Shown: in pieces, positions 62,975-64,000 of the stretch
How the letters are laid out: every line of letters starts with the position of its first letter
Numbering within the stretch: position 1 is the stretch's first letter
Origin: Hymenobacter duratus
Lineage (GTDB): Bacteria; Bacteroidota; Bacteroidia; Cytophagales; Hymenobacteraceae
Assembly (NCBI RefSeq): GCF_014698995.1
Contig: NZ_JACWZZ010000001.1
Location: 1,694,501 to 1,758,500, forward strand
Length of the DNA: 64,000 nt
Reading direction: 5' to 3'
Notes under the pieces: model-generated
Told to the model about the DNA's origin: nothing
What the model saw: only the letters and a program-made list of their open reading frames with translations
Databases searched by the model: none
Translations under genes and position numbers: made by a program

Positions 62975-63952
62975 TTATAAAGAGGAAGGGGAGGTGCTGG
63001 CGGCCGACTGCGCGCGCCGGGCCACGAGCTGACGTGGGTACAGAATGAAATACCAGATGATAAACGCGGCCGACGAGCCGATAATGGCCAGACTCAGCCA
63101 CACGGGCATGCCCGTATGGCGCGTCACGAAGCCTTCCAGAAAGCCGGCCACCATAAAGATAGGGACCAGGCCAATAGCCAGTTTGAGGCCGTCGCGGGCG
63201 GCCTGGCGGAAGGCTTCGGAGCGGGAATAGGTGCCCGGAAACAGCAGGCCGCGGGCCATCACAAACCCTGCCCCGCCCGCCAGCACAATGGCCGAAATTT
63301 CCAGCGTGCCGTGTATCCAGATGGTGAGTAGGGAGGGCAGCAGCACGCCTTTCTGGTAGAAAAAGAACTGAAACGAGCCCAGCATCACCCCGTTCCGGAA
63401 CAACGCCCATACGGTGCCCAGGCCCAGCGTGGCGCCCAGCGCATACGTTGCCAGCGCCACGTAGATGTTGTTGACGGTGATGGCTAGAAACATCGGCGTT
63501 TCGCTCATGCCTTTGTACACGGCCATCGGGTCGCCGCGCTCAATGTTTTCCAGCGTCTTGTTCACATACGCATCACCCAGCACCACCCGCACAAATGTAT
63601 CGTCGTACGCCGCCGACAGCGCCCCCAGCAGCGTGAACACCGAAAACAGCACCAGTGCCACCACCAGCGGCGCATGATGACGCGCAACGAGCAGCGGCAG
63701 CTCCGTCTGCCAGAACTGCCTGAAGCGGCTCGTGCTTTCGGTTTTGTTCTTGTAGATAGCCTGATGCTGGCGGGCGGCCAGGTCGTTGAGGTAGCGGGTG
63801 GTGGGCGAGCCGGGGTAGAAGGTCTGCGCGTAGGCCAGATCGTCGGTCAGCTCCACGAAGCGGGCCGCCAGCTCATCGGGGCCGGTAGGGGGCTGGCTTT
63901 CGTAGAGCTTCCATTTGGCCTCGTTGAGGCGCAGAAATACCGCTTCGCGCAT
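62975..63952 (-). CDS. Stage II sporulation protein M-like membrane protein
   Basis: A 325-residue SpoIIM-family protein. A soluble helical N terminus (MREAVFLRLNEAKWKLYESQ, ELTDDLAYAQTFYPGSPT) is followed by five to six helices (about 95-115, 155-200, 212-235, 262-280 and 287-305). Conserved features include MFLAITVNNIYVALATYALG, WIHGTLEISAIVLAGGAGF and LFPGTYSRSEAFRQAARDG. In non-sporulating bacteria these proteins occur in the same MoxR/DUF4129 cluster, where their role is unknown; the sporulation name is only historical. First gene in the transcript within this window; an RDD-family gene often precedes it, beyond the window. Confidence 0.92.
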   Translation of the reverse strand: MREAVFLRLNEAKWKLYESQPPTGPDELAARFVELTDDLAYAQTFYPGSPTTRYLNDLAARQHQAIYKNKTESTSRFRQFWQTELPLLVARHHAPLVVALVLFSVFTLLGALSAAYDDTFVRVVLGDAYVNKTLENIERGDPMAVYKGMSETPMFLAITVNNIYVALATYALGATLGLGTVWALFRNGVMLGSFQFFFYQKGVLLPSLLTIWIHGTLEISAIVLAGGAGFVMARGLLFPGTYSRSEAFRQAARDGLKLAIGLVPIFMVAGFLEGFVTRHTGMPVWLSLAIIGSSAAFIIWYFILYPRQLVARRAQSAASTSPSSL

Positions 63953-64000
63953 ACGGAACTGACTGGATAGAAATAGCGGCGGATACTGGTGGCGAGGCTA

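Noticed and set aside
62934..63410. N-terminal extension of the - strand membrane-protein frame
   Set aside because: This part overlaps the SpoIIM-like gene in another frame of the same strand and has no membrane-protein pattern; the ATG at 62933 fits the domain start.
62975..63952. Evidence for sporulation
   Set aside because: The SpoIIM-like protein lacks its sporulation partners (SpoIID, SpoIIP) here and belongs to the MoxR/DUF4129 cluster of non-sporulating bacteria.
1..64000. Prophage, integrative element or toxin-antitoxin system
   Set aside because: No integrase, transposase, capsid, relaxase or toxin-like motif was seen; base composition and gene order look uniformly chromosomal.

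Overview
The window looks like a chromosomal segment of a GC-rich Bacteroidota bacterium, most likely Cytophagales and close to Hymenobacter. Supporting signs are a complete Alternative Complex III plus cytochrome c oxidase locus, an OmpP1/FadL-type porin, a GSCFA-domain protein, the gene order rpsF-rpsR-rplI, promoters of the Bacteroidota type (TAnnTTTG at -7) with little sign of Shine-Dalgarno sequences, and intergenic palindromes resembling the short dispersed repeats of this group. I see no rRNA, tRNA, CRISPR array, insertion sequence, prophage or plasmid gene. The placement is by recognition of families, not by any search.

Layout. 1-6.6 kb: a REP-like palindrome, a MazG-type pyrophosphohydrolase, D-aminoacyl-tRNA deacylase, a GT-C-like membrane protein, a porin/SGNH-lipoprotein pair, and MltG. 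6.7-11.9 kb: a glyoxylate-bypass locus. A RamB/PrpR-like regulator is divergent from malate synthase and isocitrate lyase, with a repeated AAAATTCGCT element lying on the predicted aceB promoter. 11.6-27.8 kb: mostly housekeeping genes (RNase D, QueA, PriA, ribosomal proteins S6-S18-L9) with a large M14 peptidase, an exported methyltransferase-like lipoprotein, two paralogous alanine-rich lipoproteins and a GSCFA protein with a very long low-complexity tail.

28.1-45.8 kb: a respiratory supercluster on the + strand. It runs ActABCDEF (quinol:electron-acceptor oxidoreductase), CoxB, CoxA, CtaA, CtaB, two subunit III genes, subunit IV, Sco, a DUF420 protein, a small CxxC protein and a DUF983 protein. 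Together these would take electrons from menaquinol through ACIII hemes to an aa3-type oxidase and supply heme A and CuA assembly. A well-formed promoter precedes actA, and stem-loops lie at several gene boundaries.

45.9-54.6 kb: a very large NtrY-like histidine kinase, a 1262-residue predicted outer-membrane protein of unknown role, and an RsbQ/KAI2-like hydrolase. 54.7-64 kb, all on the - strand: a GH20 hexosaminidase, then a conserved membrane/ATPase cluster in the order of transcription SpoIIM-like, multi-pass membrane protein, DUF4129, DUF4350, MoxR ATPase, DUF58.

The most interesting points are the regulator/operator arrangement of the glyoxylate bypass (with a cysteine cluster that suggests a metal or Fe-S site), the six-heme ActA fusion, the intercistronic stems of the respiratory operon, the 21-bp heptad-encoding minisatellite at 11.7 kb, the GSCFA tail, and the SpoIIM-to-DUF58 cluster. 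No convincing wholly new defence or mobile system was found.
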